Shown here piece by piece: positions 23,416-32,210 of a stretch of 64,000 nucleotides of DNA. The translations under genes were made by a program, and so were the position numbers. Origin of the DNA: Populus alba (Eukaryota; Streptophyta; Magnoliopsida; Malpighiales; Salicaceae); the NCBI RefSeq assembly GCF_005239225.2, contig NC_133293.1, positions 1,426,001 through 1,490,000 of the forward strand, in the 5' to 3' direction. How positions within the stretch are numbered: the stretch's first letter is position 1; every line of letters begins with the position of its first letter. A model generated the notes under the pieces. That model was not told the origin of the DNA. It made no database searches and worked only from the letters and a program-made list of their open reading frames with translations.

Positions 23416-23883
23416 ATGAATGATCGTTCATGGATGTATCGAAACTTACCTCAAGGATTGCAGAGGATGGATTATTGTAATGGGGTTCAGGGTTTTATTA
23501 ATTTCGCAACATCTATTCCGAGGAATTTTACTGATGGCGGTATTATGTGTCCATACAAAAAGTGTAAAAATAAAAAATTTCTGCATCGAGATGTTGTAAT
23601 GATGCATCTTCTAACCAAAGGGTTCATAGAGGATTACTTGTGTTGGTATGCACATGTAGAACTATTTGTTTCTAAAAAGAGCATGGTAGAAAGGATGGTT
23701 GGGTCAACTTCTAGTACTAGCAATGTGCATGAAGTTGGAAATGACAATAGTAATCCTTATAGGAATATGGTTATGGATGCAATGAAAATGAATGAAGGCA
23801 ATGTCAGTCAATGTTCAATCATAGAAGAAGAACCTAGTCGTAGCACAAGTGTTCACCATCAAGTTAGAACATGGGTTGAGTGA
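23416..23883 (+). pseudogene. CACTA transposase-associated domain ORF
   Basis: A 155-codon frame beginning MNDRSWMYRNLPQGLQRMDY. It continues with GVQGFINFATSIP, IMCPYKKCKNKKF (Cys pair), VMMHLLTKGFIEDYLCWYAH. This is the N-terminal transposase-associated domain (Pfam TPase-associated, PF13963) of En/Spm-like elements. It is preceded by GT/AG-rich intron-like sequence, and the ATG at 23416 is in good register with the domain start. The frame ends in a TGA where the family protein would continue, so it is a broken N-terminal part. Confidence 0.85.
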
Positions 23884-23959
23884 GGCTGGTTATGACAAAA
23901 ATATGGAATGGGCGAGAAGAATTTTACCTAAAGGGAACAGGCTGAAAAAGAACTTTTAT

Positions 23960-24500
23960 ACTGCAAAGTCCATGATGAAACCCCTCGGTTAAAGATGCCA
24001 GAAAATTAACATGTGTCCTAACTTCTACATGTTATAATATCTTGAAAATGCTGAGTTGACCGAGTGTATAATCTATGGACATTCCCGTTACAAACCCAGA
24101 ACTAGCAAGAGAAAAACTCTCACGGTATATAAAAAACTTAGATACATCCTAATCACACATAGATTGCAGAGGTTATTCATGTCACCAAGGACTGTTAAGC
24201 ATATGACATGACACCAATCACATAATACGGTTAATGGAGTGATGGTGCATCCTTTTGACGGCGAAGCATGGAAACACTTTAACAATGTGCATTCTCACTT
24301 TTCAGCTAAATCAATGAATGTGCATCTTAGGTTATGTACAAACGGATTCAACCAATTTGGGTCATTTACTACTTCTTATTCTTGTTGGCCGATCATACTA
24401 ACAATTTATAACTTGCCACCAAGGTTTTGTATGAGGCCGAAGTTCATGTTTTTATCTATGGTCATACCAGGTCCGAGCAGTCAAGGCTGAAATATAGATG
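23960..24500 (+). pseudogene. CACTA transposase (family 21) remnant
   Basis: The frame at 24239-24490 reads HPFDGEAWKHFNNVHSHFSA, then VHLRLCTNGFNQFGSFTTSY, then SCWPIILTIYNLPP and MFLSMVIPGPSSQG. These are hallmark stretches of the En/Spm transposase (Transposase_21, PF02992). Upstream (24010-24230), frames give weaker traces such as CP-FYML-YLE and CIIYGHSRYKP with stops. The enzyme would cut and join the element ends; this copy is interrupted many times. Confidence 0.85.
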
Positions 24501-25149
24501 TTTGTCTTTGATCGTTGATTGATGAGTTGACGTAGTTGTGGTCCTCTAGAGCTTTGACTTATGATATCTCAAGGAAATAGAATTTTGTTATGAGAGCGGC
24601 TTTGATGTGGACTATCAATCCTGGATAACCCACACCTAAAAATGTCGTAAGGGGAAGATATTTGTCTGAAATAGAGTTCAAACAAGCACACAATTATGTT
24701 TTATTTAACTGTGATGAGCTGAGACATTTTATTAAGTAAATAGATGTACTCCTTAAACTTTGTCAAGAGTGTACTATTTATATATTGTGATATCAAAAAC
24801 TCATATAATTTGGAACAACCTTGCATGTAACATTAACGATATTTACTATATAATAACTCATAGCTAACTGAATCCCAAATCTTTCAATTACAAGATGAAC
24901 AATTTGCCACGTGATTTAGAACACATGTAAGTCCTATCACAAATTCATTATCTATTGCAAGATAAATGTACGTCAATATTACATAATGTCTGTTGATTGA
25001 TTATTGTTGTATTTGATATACAAGGTTTATCAAATGGGAGGTAGTTCTATTATTTCACTGTATTTACTAAGCTTGAGCCCTAAAAGAAAAGTCAAGTGCT
25101 ATAACGGGCGTTTTGTAAATGGATGTGTTTCATACATAAGAATACGGGC

Positions 25150-25798
25150 ATGGAAGAAAGACATATAACATCGGTGTTTGTATTAAGGGATCGATTTATA
25201 GTGAGTTTGAGGTTGATTACTTTAGGAAATTAGAAGAGGTCGTCGAATTGCAATATCATAGTAAGCATAATATAGTGTTTTTATTCAAATGTTATTGGTA
25301 TGACACCATTAACAGAGGAATCAGAGTAGATCCTCACTATGGTCTCATTGAAATCAACTCAAAAGCTACACTCTGCAACGTAAACGATGTCTTTGTTTTC
25401 GCAAAACAATGCCAACAAGTTTATTACACATACACCCCTTCTTTTAGAAAGGACCAATCAGGAGTTGATTGGTTATCCATTTTAAAAACAAAACGCAGGG
25501 GTCGTGTCGAGATTGTTTAGGGTGAGAATGAAGACACAAGTGTGATAGATGAAGTCTTTCAAGCTAGTGAGTTGGTTGAACCATACCGAGTTGCTCATTC
25601 GATTGACTTAGAAGAAAATTCAAATTTTCTTGTTCTTGATGATAGACTTGTTAATGTGGACATATAGAAGTTAAATGTTGTTTTGAGCTCTAGTGGACTA
25701 GAGAATGTTGATGAAGAAGATGATAACCATATTGAAGAGTGCGATGAAGCTGATAACAATTCAATTGAAGACAAAAATGAAAATTCTGACTAAACATA
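25150..25798 (+). pseudogene. CACTA C-terminal DUF4216-like part
   Basis: Reads GVCIKGSIYSEFEVDYFRKL, then VFLFKCYWYDT (25265-25300), GIRVDPHYGLIEINSKAT, VFVFAKQCQQVYYTYTPSFR and DWLSILKTKRRGRVEIV, then a TAG. This matches the DUF4216 pattern found after the transposase in CACTA proteins. An acidic tail follows (ENVDEEDDNHIEECDEADNN) and ends at the TAA near 25792. The tail lies inside the 302-bp tandem duplication and is therefore present twice. Confidence 0.78.
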
Positions 25799-26274
25799 CT
25801 GTAAAACCTTATTTTTACAATGTAATATTAAGGATGATATACAACTGAAATCTTTAAGTCCTCTTCAGGGTCCCCCCGAAAGAAAATGGTCTATCATGGA
25901 AAGTCCTGAGAAATCTTAATCTTATCAGGTGTAGCCATGAGGTGGGATTAGAACCTATTTTCCTATTGTTATTTAAATGTTGTTTTGAGCTCTAGTGGAC
26001 TAGAGAATGTTGATGAAGAAGATGATAACCATATTGAAGAGTGCGATGAAGCTGATAACAATTTAATTGAAGATGAAAATGAAAATTCTGACTAAACATA
26101 CTGTAAAGCCTTATTTTTACAATGTAATATTAAGGATGATATACAACTAAAATCTTTAAGTCCTCTTCAGGGTCCCCCCGGAAGAAAATGGTCTATCATG
26201 GAAAGTCCTGAGAAATCTTAATCTTATCAGGTGTAGCCATGAGGTGGGATCAGAACCTATTTTCCTATTGTTAT
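25671..26274. repeat. 302-bp tandem duplication (two near-identical copies)
   Basis: Copy 1 is 25671-25972 and copy 2 is 25973-26274. They differ at only a handful of bases (for example CAATTGAAGAC/TAATTGAAGAT, TAAAAC/TAAAGC, CCCCGAAAG/CCCCGGAAG). Each copy carries the acidic 3' coding tail of the CACTA gene followed by most of a SINE-like body. High identity next to an otherwise decayed element points to a recent event. Confidence 0.95.
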
Positions 26275-26330
26275 TAACTAAGCCACAACTAAGTCTCTGT
26301 ACTATGATTGTCCATTAATACAAAATCTAG
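26098..26330 (-). mobile_element. Putative tRNA-derived SINE
   Basis: On the minus strand, TGGCTTAGTTAA (box A-like; plus strand 26273-26284) is followed 17 bases later by GGTTCTGATCC (box B-like; 26247-26257). In copy 1 of the duplication the box B reads GGTTCTAATCC (25945-25955). This is the internal RNA polymerase III promoter layout of tRNA-derived SINEs. A body of about 150 bp with CTTTCC and CAGGACTTTCC words follows, and a tail ACATTGTAAAAATAAGGC. The duplication copies the body and box B but not the head. A third fragment of the tail sits at 26369-26412. Confidence 0.5.
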
Positions 26331-26368
26331 CACATCCTTGAGTAGCTAAATATGATCAGAACACAAAA

Positions 26369-26412
26369 GTGTAAAGCCTTTTTTTATAATGTAATATTAT
26401 GGATGATATCGA
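26369..26412 (-). repeat. Third fragment of the SINE-like tail
   Basis: GTGTAAAGCC, a T run, then ATAATGTAATATTATGGATG matches 26101-26142 (GTAAAGCC, TTACAATGTAATATTAAGG, ATGATAT). It lies about 95 bp after the duplicated block, right where copia II gag sequence begins. Confidence 0.6.
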
Positions 26413-27372
26413 CAACACTTATTCCCCTCTCCAACACCCAGCAAGTTATTAATCTCAAACTTAACAATAATAATTATTTATTTTGGCGTATATAGATGAA
26501 GCCATATCTGATTGGTTAATGAGTCTTATTGTTTGTTGACGATTTGAATTCATGCCCCTTTTTGCACGATTTGTCCAATACGGCCTCTGTCGTCTCTACT
26601 ACCTTCAATTATACCCTGCCAAGCGTTTCTAACTTGGAAACAGCAAGACCAGCTCATCCTTAGTGCTATGTTGTCCTCTTTTTCAATTGAAGTTCTTCAT
26701 CTCGTGGTTGACTGTCTGACTTCTACTAGTGTTTGCAGTACCTTTGAACTTGCTCTAGCCTCCTCATCTAACTCTCAGATCATACAATTGTATGTCTCTT
26801 TATAGGATCTTTGACAAGGTGATGATATTGTCACTCTCTACTTGCAAAGTGCAAAAGGTTTGTTTAAGAAATTGGTGGCAACTAACAGACCTATTTCTCT
26901 CACCGATTTCAACTTATATGTGTTTCAGGGACATCATGGTGACTTTCATGATTTGATTACGAGTCTGTCAACCAAAACTGACCCTCTTTACTCTGAGCTC
27001 TATTGTCACTTGTCTACTCATGAATTCATACATCGTAACTCGCTCCCTCCTAATCTGCCTACTGGACCCCTGTTACCCACCCCTCCCTTAATCTATGCAA
27101 CCCAGCGTGGTTTTTATGGGTCTAATAGCAGTGGTTTCGCGGCTCATCGGGGTAGAGGACGATGGAGTGGCTGGCGACATCCTCGCAACAACTTTCCTCA
27201 AACTAACGGTTAGTTTTTTCATGGTGCTAGTGGTGGTTCTTATTGGCAGCAACCCCACAGTCATAGTAGACAATGGCAGCAACATCCACACCGTGGTGCA
27301 ACATTTTAGTGGCCATGATAGCAAATAAAATGCCAACTCTGCCATATCTATGGCCATTCCGCACAGCAATGT
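26410..27372 (+). pseudogene. Copia II gag remnant with zinc knuckle
   Basis: Fragments in the early part give YSPLQHPASY and a degraded body. The open frame 26842-27213 reads KGLFKKLVATNRPISLTDFN, YVFQGHHGDFHDLITSLSTK and YSELYCHLSTHEFIHRNSLP, followed by a Pro/Gly/Arg-rich tail, as in copia gag (UBN2-2 type). The zinc knuckle CQLCHIYGHSAQQC (27331-27372) has intact CX2CX4HX4C ligands. Confidence 0.85.
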
Positions 27373-27439
27373 TCCCAGGTGAGGATTCTGCCACTTAGTT
27401 TCCTGAAACAGGTGCCAATCACCGCGTTACTCTGGACAT

Positions 27440-27844
27440 TATTGGTATGATATATGAAGAACCTTATCTTGGTAATGATCAATTGCATGTTAGTGATGGT
27501 AAGAGACTTGTTATATCCAACATCACATATAATCTCATGCATAGACCAAAACGAGTCTTCACCTTGTCTAACATATTACATGTTCCTCACATTAAAAAAA
27601 ATACTATCTATTCAATAATTTTATTATGAAAATTATATCTTTTTTTAGTGTCACTCTTTTGTTTTCTATATCAAGGATCTCATCACCAAGGAAGTCCTTC
27701 TTTCCGGTCGAAGTAAAGATGGCCTCTATGTCTTTTCAAAGTCTTTTGCCACATCTCTACCGCAAGCTCTTTTGTCCACTAGCATGGCCACTTCTACTGA
27801 TATTTGGCATCGTCGCTTTGGTCACCCCAGTTCCCTTATTCTGA
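27440..27844 (+). pseudogene. Copia II protease-side and pre-integrase remnant
   Basis: Translation gives LGNDQLHVSDGKRLVISNIT, FTLSNILHVPHIKKN, then (after frame changes) the WHRRFGHPSSL-like stretch near 27805-27840. That last stretch is the His ligand region of the GAG-pre-integrase zinc finger. The MITE-like insertion follows immediately, cutting the gene here. Confidence 0.75.
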
Positions 27845-28021
27845 TGTGTTTGGTATTGTGGTATCTTTTATGGTTATGGTTTGAAAAAAAGTTGTTTTTA
27901 TAAAAAGTACTTTTGGCTGAGGTTGGTTTGGTATTTATATATATTTAGTTAAAACTGTGGTTGAAATTGAGGTTGAACAAAAAGTTATTTAATGTGTTTG
28001 GTTAAGAATTCTTTTAAAATT

Positions 28022-28055
<34 letters not shown>

Positions 28056-28716
28056 TGATGGTTTTTAATTTGAATAATATAGATTTAACTATTGCTATTA
28101 CATCATGAAATAAATAATTCTTTATATAAAATATTTTTTATTATTCCATTAAATTATCTACAATTTCATCACGTATGAAATACATCAGACAAGAACTGCA
28201 GTTTTCTTGGTTTCTTAAGCACGCAACAACATCTGGTAAAATATAATCAGGAACAAAATTGGGATTACGATTAAATTCTGCAAATGCTACGTCATTAAGC
28301 GATCTCTGTCTAATTTATGTAGTATAATTGAATAATGTTAAACACTAATTTTTTGAATAAAACATAATTAAAAATTAAAAAAAAATTAATTTTTTTTATT
28401 TTACTGGGTCAGACCCGGTTCAATGCATTTAGTTTTGGACCGAACCCGATCCAACCGAAACAGTAAAGATATGCTCCACTATTCACGTGAACAGTTAAGA
28501 CACTCTCCACTGTTCATTTAAGTGAAAGTGGAGAGTGATTCCTCCACGCAAGAACCAGTAAAGAGATTCCTCCATGCAAACGCTTTCCTCCCCTTTGCGT
28601 TTCAAGCGCAAATAATAGTGGAGCCCATGAACAGTAAATGACGTTTTCATTGTTACCAAATGATTGTTTCATGTGATTTGCTTCAAAAGCATAAGCAACC
28701 ACGAAAACAAACAAAC
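27845..28716. mobile_element. MITE-like non-autonomous element inserted in copia II
   Basis: Left end TGTGTTTGGTATTGTGGT; right end ACCACGAAAACAAACAAAC, an imperfect inverted repeat. A second copy lies at 61698-62320 with the same order of internal words: AAAACTGTGGTTGAAATTGA, GGTTGAACAAAA, TTAATGTGTTTG, GATTTAACTATT, ATCATGAAATAAATAAT and TCCACTATTCACGT. TCTGA occurs on both sides (27840-27844 and 28717-28721), a possible target-site duplication. It contains a 30-bp TG microsatellite that is absent from the other copy. Confidence 0.72.
28024..28053. repeat. (TG)15 microsatellite inside the MITE-like element
   Basis: Uninterrupted GT/TG run. The sister element at 61.7-62.3 kb has AT-rich sequence at the same place, so the run expanded in this copy. 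Confidence 0.9.
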
Positions 28717-28864
28717 TCTGACTCTCATAACGTCTAATAAAAAGGTTGTATGTACCTCTTGTCATGTTAATTTTATGTACAATGCCCTAATTATATAAAT
28801 AGTAGAGGAGCTACCTTGATTTAGGCACTCACCAAATTATTACAAAGCTCTATTTTAACTACCT

Positions 28865-29350
28865 CTATTGCAAAAATAACTATTATTCATACTCTTATTG
28901 TAGCAGCTTCGATTTGTCAATGGCATATCTCTCAACTTGATGTTAAAAATGCCTTCTTGAATAGAGATCTTCAAGAAAAAGTTTATATGGTGCCCCTTAT
29001 TGGTGTTTCATATGATTCTGGGTATGTTTGTAAGCTTAAGAAAGCATTATATGGTCTCAAACAAACACCTCGTGTCTGGTTTAAGAAATTCTTTATTGTG
29101 ATTTCATCTCTTGAATTTATTTCTAGTAGTCATGATTCTGCTCTTTTTATTAAGTGCACTAATGCAGGTCATATCATTTTATTTTTATATATTGATGACT
29201 TGATTATTGTTGATGATGATATTGATGGTATTTCAGTTTTGAAGACAAAGTTGGTTAGACAATTTAAAATGAAAGATTTGGGTTATCTTCGATATTTCCT
29301 TGGTATTGAGGTAGCTTCCTCGCCCAGAGGTTATCTTCTTTCTTAGTCAA
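28865..29350 (+). pseudogene. Copia II reverse transcriptase remnant
   Basis: After KITIIHTLIVAASICQWHIS comes QLDVKNAFLNRDLQEKVYM (RT palm, first Asp), then a 129-codon open frame (28957-29346). It includes GYVCKLKKALYGLKQTPRVW, SSHDSALFIKCTNAGHIILF, LYIDDLIIVDDDIDG (YIDD catalytic box near 29185-29200) and KMKDLGYLRYFLGIEV. The preceding RT fingers are missing. Only isolated stops follow, so this part decayed less than gag. Confidence 0.9.
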
Positions 29351-30103
29351 AATATGTTGAAGATATTCTTAAGCGGGCTACACTTACTGGTAACAAGACT
29401 GCAGATACCCTCATTGAGGTTAACGCAAGGTATTCTTCTTATGATAGTTTACATTTGACAGATCCTACTTTATACCGTACTATTATTGAGAGCTTGGTAT
29501 ATCTCACCATTACTCGTTCAGATATTGCATATGTTGTTCATGTTCTTAGTCAATTTATTTCTTCTCCTACTACTGTTCACTAGGTAGTTATTCTTCATTA
29601 TATGTTGCGACATCTTCAGGTTATAGTCTTTCAGAGTCTTTTACTTCCATCCACCTCTTCCTTAAAGCTATGTGTATACTATGATGCTAATCATGGTGGT
29701 GATCCCACATATCGCAAGTCTATTACCGATTTTCGTATCTTTTTAGGTGATTCTCTTATTTCTTGAAAGAGCAAGAAACAATCTATTGTTTCTCAATCCT
29801 CAACCAAAGCAGAATATCATGATATGACATCTATAACCAAGAAGATTATTTGGTTACATTAGTTGCTTGCTGATATGGGAGTTTCCCTTTCTCATCCTAC
29901 TCTTATGTATTGTGACAACTAGAGTTCTATTTAGATTGCTTACAATTCAGTTTTTCATAAGCGAACTAAGCACATTGAGATTAATTGTCATCTTACTTGT
30001 CATCATCTCAAGCATGACATCATTACTTTACCTTTTATTTCTTCTTCCTTGCAAATTTATTTACCAAGTCGCATTCCATCTCTTGTTTTTATTTTCTAGT
30101 TAA
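29351..30103 (+). pseudogene. Copia II RNase H remnant
   Basis: Continues the RT frame with isolated stops: SKYVEDILKRATLTGNKTAD, YRTIIESLVYLTITRSDIAY, YDANHGGDPTYRKSITDFRI, KSKKQSIVSQSSTKAEYHDM and FHKRTKHIEINCHLTCHHLK. The YDANH and KAEYHDM segments hold catalytic residues; the usual Trp before KSKKQS is a stop. The region reaches the polypurine tract without further domains. Confidence 0.9.
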
Positions 30104-30134
30104 TAAACTCTTGATTTTGTATCTGCCGCATCGT

Positions 30135-30149
30135 GAGTTTGAGGAAACA
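30135..30149 (+). other. Polypurine tract of copia II
   Basis: GAGTTTGAGGAAACA lies directly before a TG that opens the LTR-like end. Confidence 0.65.
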
Positions 30150-30340
30150 TGTTAAATAATACATTTATTTTAGTTTTATTTATTAAGGGTAGAATAGTTT
30201 TTTTTGTTTAACCTATATATATAATCTCTTTCCATTTAGGTTAATTCAAGCAGTTTATAATAAACAGATTAATAAGAATTACAGTTTCATTCTCTTTTAT
30301 ATTCATATTTTGTTTGTGCTAATCTAGGATTAATTTAACA
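30150..30340 (+). repeat. 3' LTR of copia II (right limit estimated)
   Basis: Starts TGTTAAATAATAC after the polypurine tract. It carries a TATATATATAATC core-promoter-like run and an AATAAACAG-containing stretch, and a CA near 30339 may be its end. With no 5' LTR to compare, the right boundary is a guess. Confidence 0.5.
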
Positions 30341-30394
30341 ATTAAAATACAAGGTGATTATTGTTGAATCAAATATTTTGACATAATTTTTTTT

Positions 30395-30432
<38 letters not shown>

Positions 30433-32030
30433 GTGTGTAATTTGTTACTTCAAAGATTAAAAAGAATGAAATGAAGCTTATAAACGAAGAAATATACGGA
30501 ACTGATATAGAAAGGAGCCAAATCCATCCCTAACGGTAGTGCCTTTAACAGACAAGGGGCGTGCTGCATTTTAAAACGTGAGCGAGCTCGCTTGTTTACT
30601 TTTGAGTAATGCTCCTGTGGTTTTGGATCCATCGAAAAGACTCTTTTGAAAAGCATGTGGAGAAAAGGCATTTTGCTTCCAATGCAATCTAAATTTCAAA
30701 TCTGCTTATGACGCCGACTCTCCTAATTACGTCCTTGCTACCAATTACATTAATATTCGTATAAATAGCATGAAATTTATACATGGAGAGATTCCTCATC
30801 AATCTAAGATTCTTGCCGGAATCTTCATTTCTTGATAAAAATCAAAATGTAAATAGTATATGGTATATGGTAATTAAGATTTACAAATTATTAATATTGG
30901 TACGACTTCTAGCTCAATACTTGGTCTCTAGTTTCTTTTCAAGAGATTAGGATATCAATTATTTGATGTGGGACGTGTATTTAAGATATGTTTATGGAAA
31001 AAATAAATAAGTCAAAAATTGGCCACAAGTTGATTTGACAAAAAAAAAACTATAACTCTAGATTTAAATGTTGGACTTAGTTTAATTATTTTGTTATTTT
31101 AATTATTTTTCATGTTAATTTTATATTTAAATTATTTTTCTGACTTAGTTTTGGGTTCTTATAAATAGATCAGTTTTGAACTAATTCAACATAAAAATTT
31201 AAGCTGTTAAATGAGATCTCACTAACTTGTGCTTAATTTTTATCAAATAAATAAAGATATTGATATTCGAACTCGTGACTGCTTAGTCATCAAAGTTCTG
31301 ATACATATTAAAAAACTAATTCAACATAAAAGTTTAAACTATTAAATGAAGTCTCAATATATAATTTATATTATTTTCTAATATATCATAAATGTATTTG
31401 ATTATTTGTTTATATTATTATGTTTTAACCTTAAACCTTGATAACCTAATTTATATCCATTTCATCATCAATTTCTAACATAATTAAGAATAATGAACAT
31501 GTTTACACCTCATCCTTATTATAATGGTAAAATCAATCCCGATTAGTAAACCCTAGTGATTCACTAACATTGACATCTATAAAGTGACAAATAATATTAA
31601 CTATAATAAAAATTAATTACCAGATTATTTTTGTTAGGAAAATTAGTTAAGTGTAACAATCGTTGATGGTTATAGTCACATTTTACATGCATGTTGATTT
31701 TAGAGAGGAAGTAGATATGTTCGGTTTTGTTTCGGAAAGTGACAAATTTCGTGATTTGAAGAGGCAATGTTAATTCATGAGTACCATTGCTTTACACGTA
31801 TGAATATATAACACTCGATTTATTTTATGTGATGCTTTTAATTTATACATCATTTTTTATTTAATTGTTTTTATTTGAAATCTTCACCTTTTGAGAAAAA
31901 TGATCAAACTTCAAAACTTATGATGAATTTGGTACTTGAGATAGTATTTGATCATAATTTTTATTTTTATTATTGAAACTGTAGCATGTGAGCTTTAAGG
32001 AGCAGAAGAGCTAGCAGTGTCATACAAACA
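30341..32030. other. Intergenic, upstream of the MATE gene
   Basis: Contains a TA microsatellite (about 30402-30430) and a pair of related words, GAACTAATTCAACATAAAA at 31184 and AAACTAATTCAACATAAAA at 31315, each followed by TTTAA-CT-TTAAATGA. The sequence ACTCGTGACTGCTTAGTCAT and TTCTGATACATATT before the second word resembles the primer-site side of a small LTR element on the minus strand. No gene is seen. Confidence 0.5.
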
Positions 32031-32038
32031 TATATAAA
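32031..32038 (+). promoter_or_regulatory. TATA box of the MATE gene
   Basis: TATATAAA lies 180 bp before the chosen ATG (32211), leaving about 145 bp of leader if transcription starts some 30 bp downstream. That is a normal plant arrangement. Confidence 0.6.
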
Positions 32039-32125
32039 AACAACGTCTGAGAACCCCACTACGACCCCTCCTACCATATAAGCTATAAAGCTCCGGCCTC
32101 TCGAAGCATAGAAACACTTACTTTG

Positions 32126-32127
<2 letters not shown>

Positions 32128-32158
<31 letters not shown>

Positions 32159-32171
32159 CCCTCTCTCTCTC
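32128..32171. repeat. CT microsatellite in the MATE 5' leader
   Basis: (CT)n from 32128 to 32155, a short C run, then (CT)5. Pyrimidine repeats in 5' leaders are common in plants and may affect expression; here that is inference only. It ends 40 bp before the start codon. Confidence 0.9.
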
Positions 32172-32210
32172 AAGGGAACAAGAAAAGGATACTGGCGAAA
32201 AGAAGCAAAA

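Larger units (their letters stand above)
22321..25798 (+). mobile_element. CACTA (En/Spm-like) DNA transposon, 3' end not visible
   Basis: Opens with CACTACGAGAAAATCGG, the plant CACTA terminal motif. It is followed by subterminal repeats of the type ATATCGAC/ATACCGACGAC on both strands (22380-22540). Downstream lie pieces of an En/Spm-type coding region: transposase-associated domain, transposase (family 21) and DUF4216-like. I did not find a matching inverted terminus ending GTAGTG before the next element. The 3' end is therefore lost or too degraded to see, and 25798 is the last coding stop in the first duplicated unit, not a true terminus. Confidence 0.85.
26410..30340 (+). mobile_element. 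Ty1/copia retrotransposon II, truncated and interrupted
   Basis: Gag begins abruptly near 26410 with no 5' LTR or primer-binding site visible, so the element is 5'-truncated. Gag with zinc knuckle, protease and pre-integrase remnants run to about 27844. A MITE-like element then intervenes (27845-28716), and the sequence resumes at reverse transcriptase (28865), so integrase and the RT N-terminus are gone. RNase H, polypurine tract and an LTR-like end follow. The residues differ clearly from copia I and III, so this is a separate lineage. Confidence 0.88.

Noticed and set aside
26247..26284. Genuine tRNA gene
   Set aside because: Box A- and B-like words are present, but no acceptor stem or anticodon arm folds around them, and the body continues as a repeat; SINE is the better reading.
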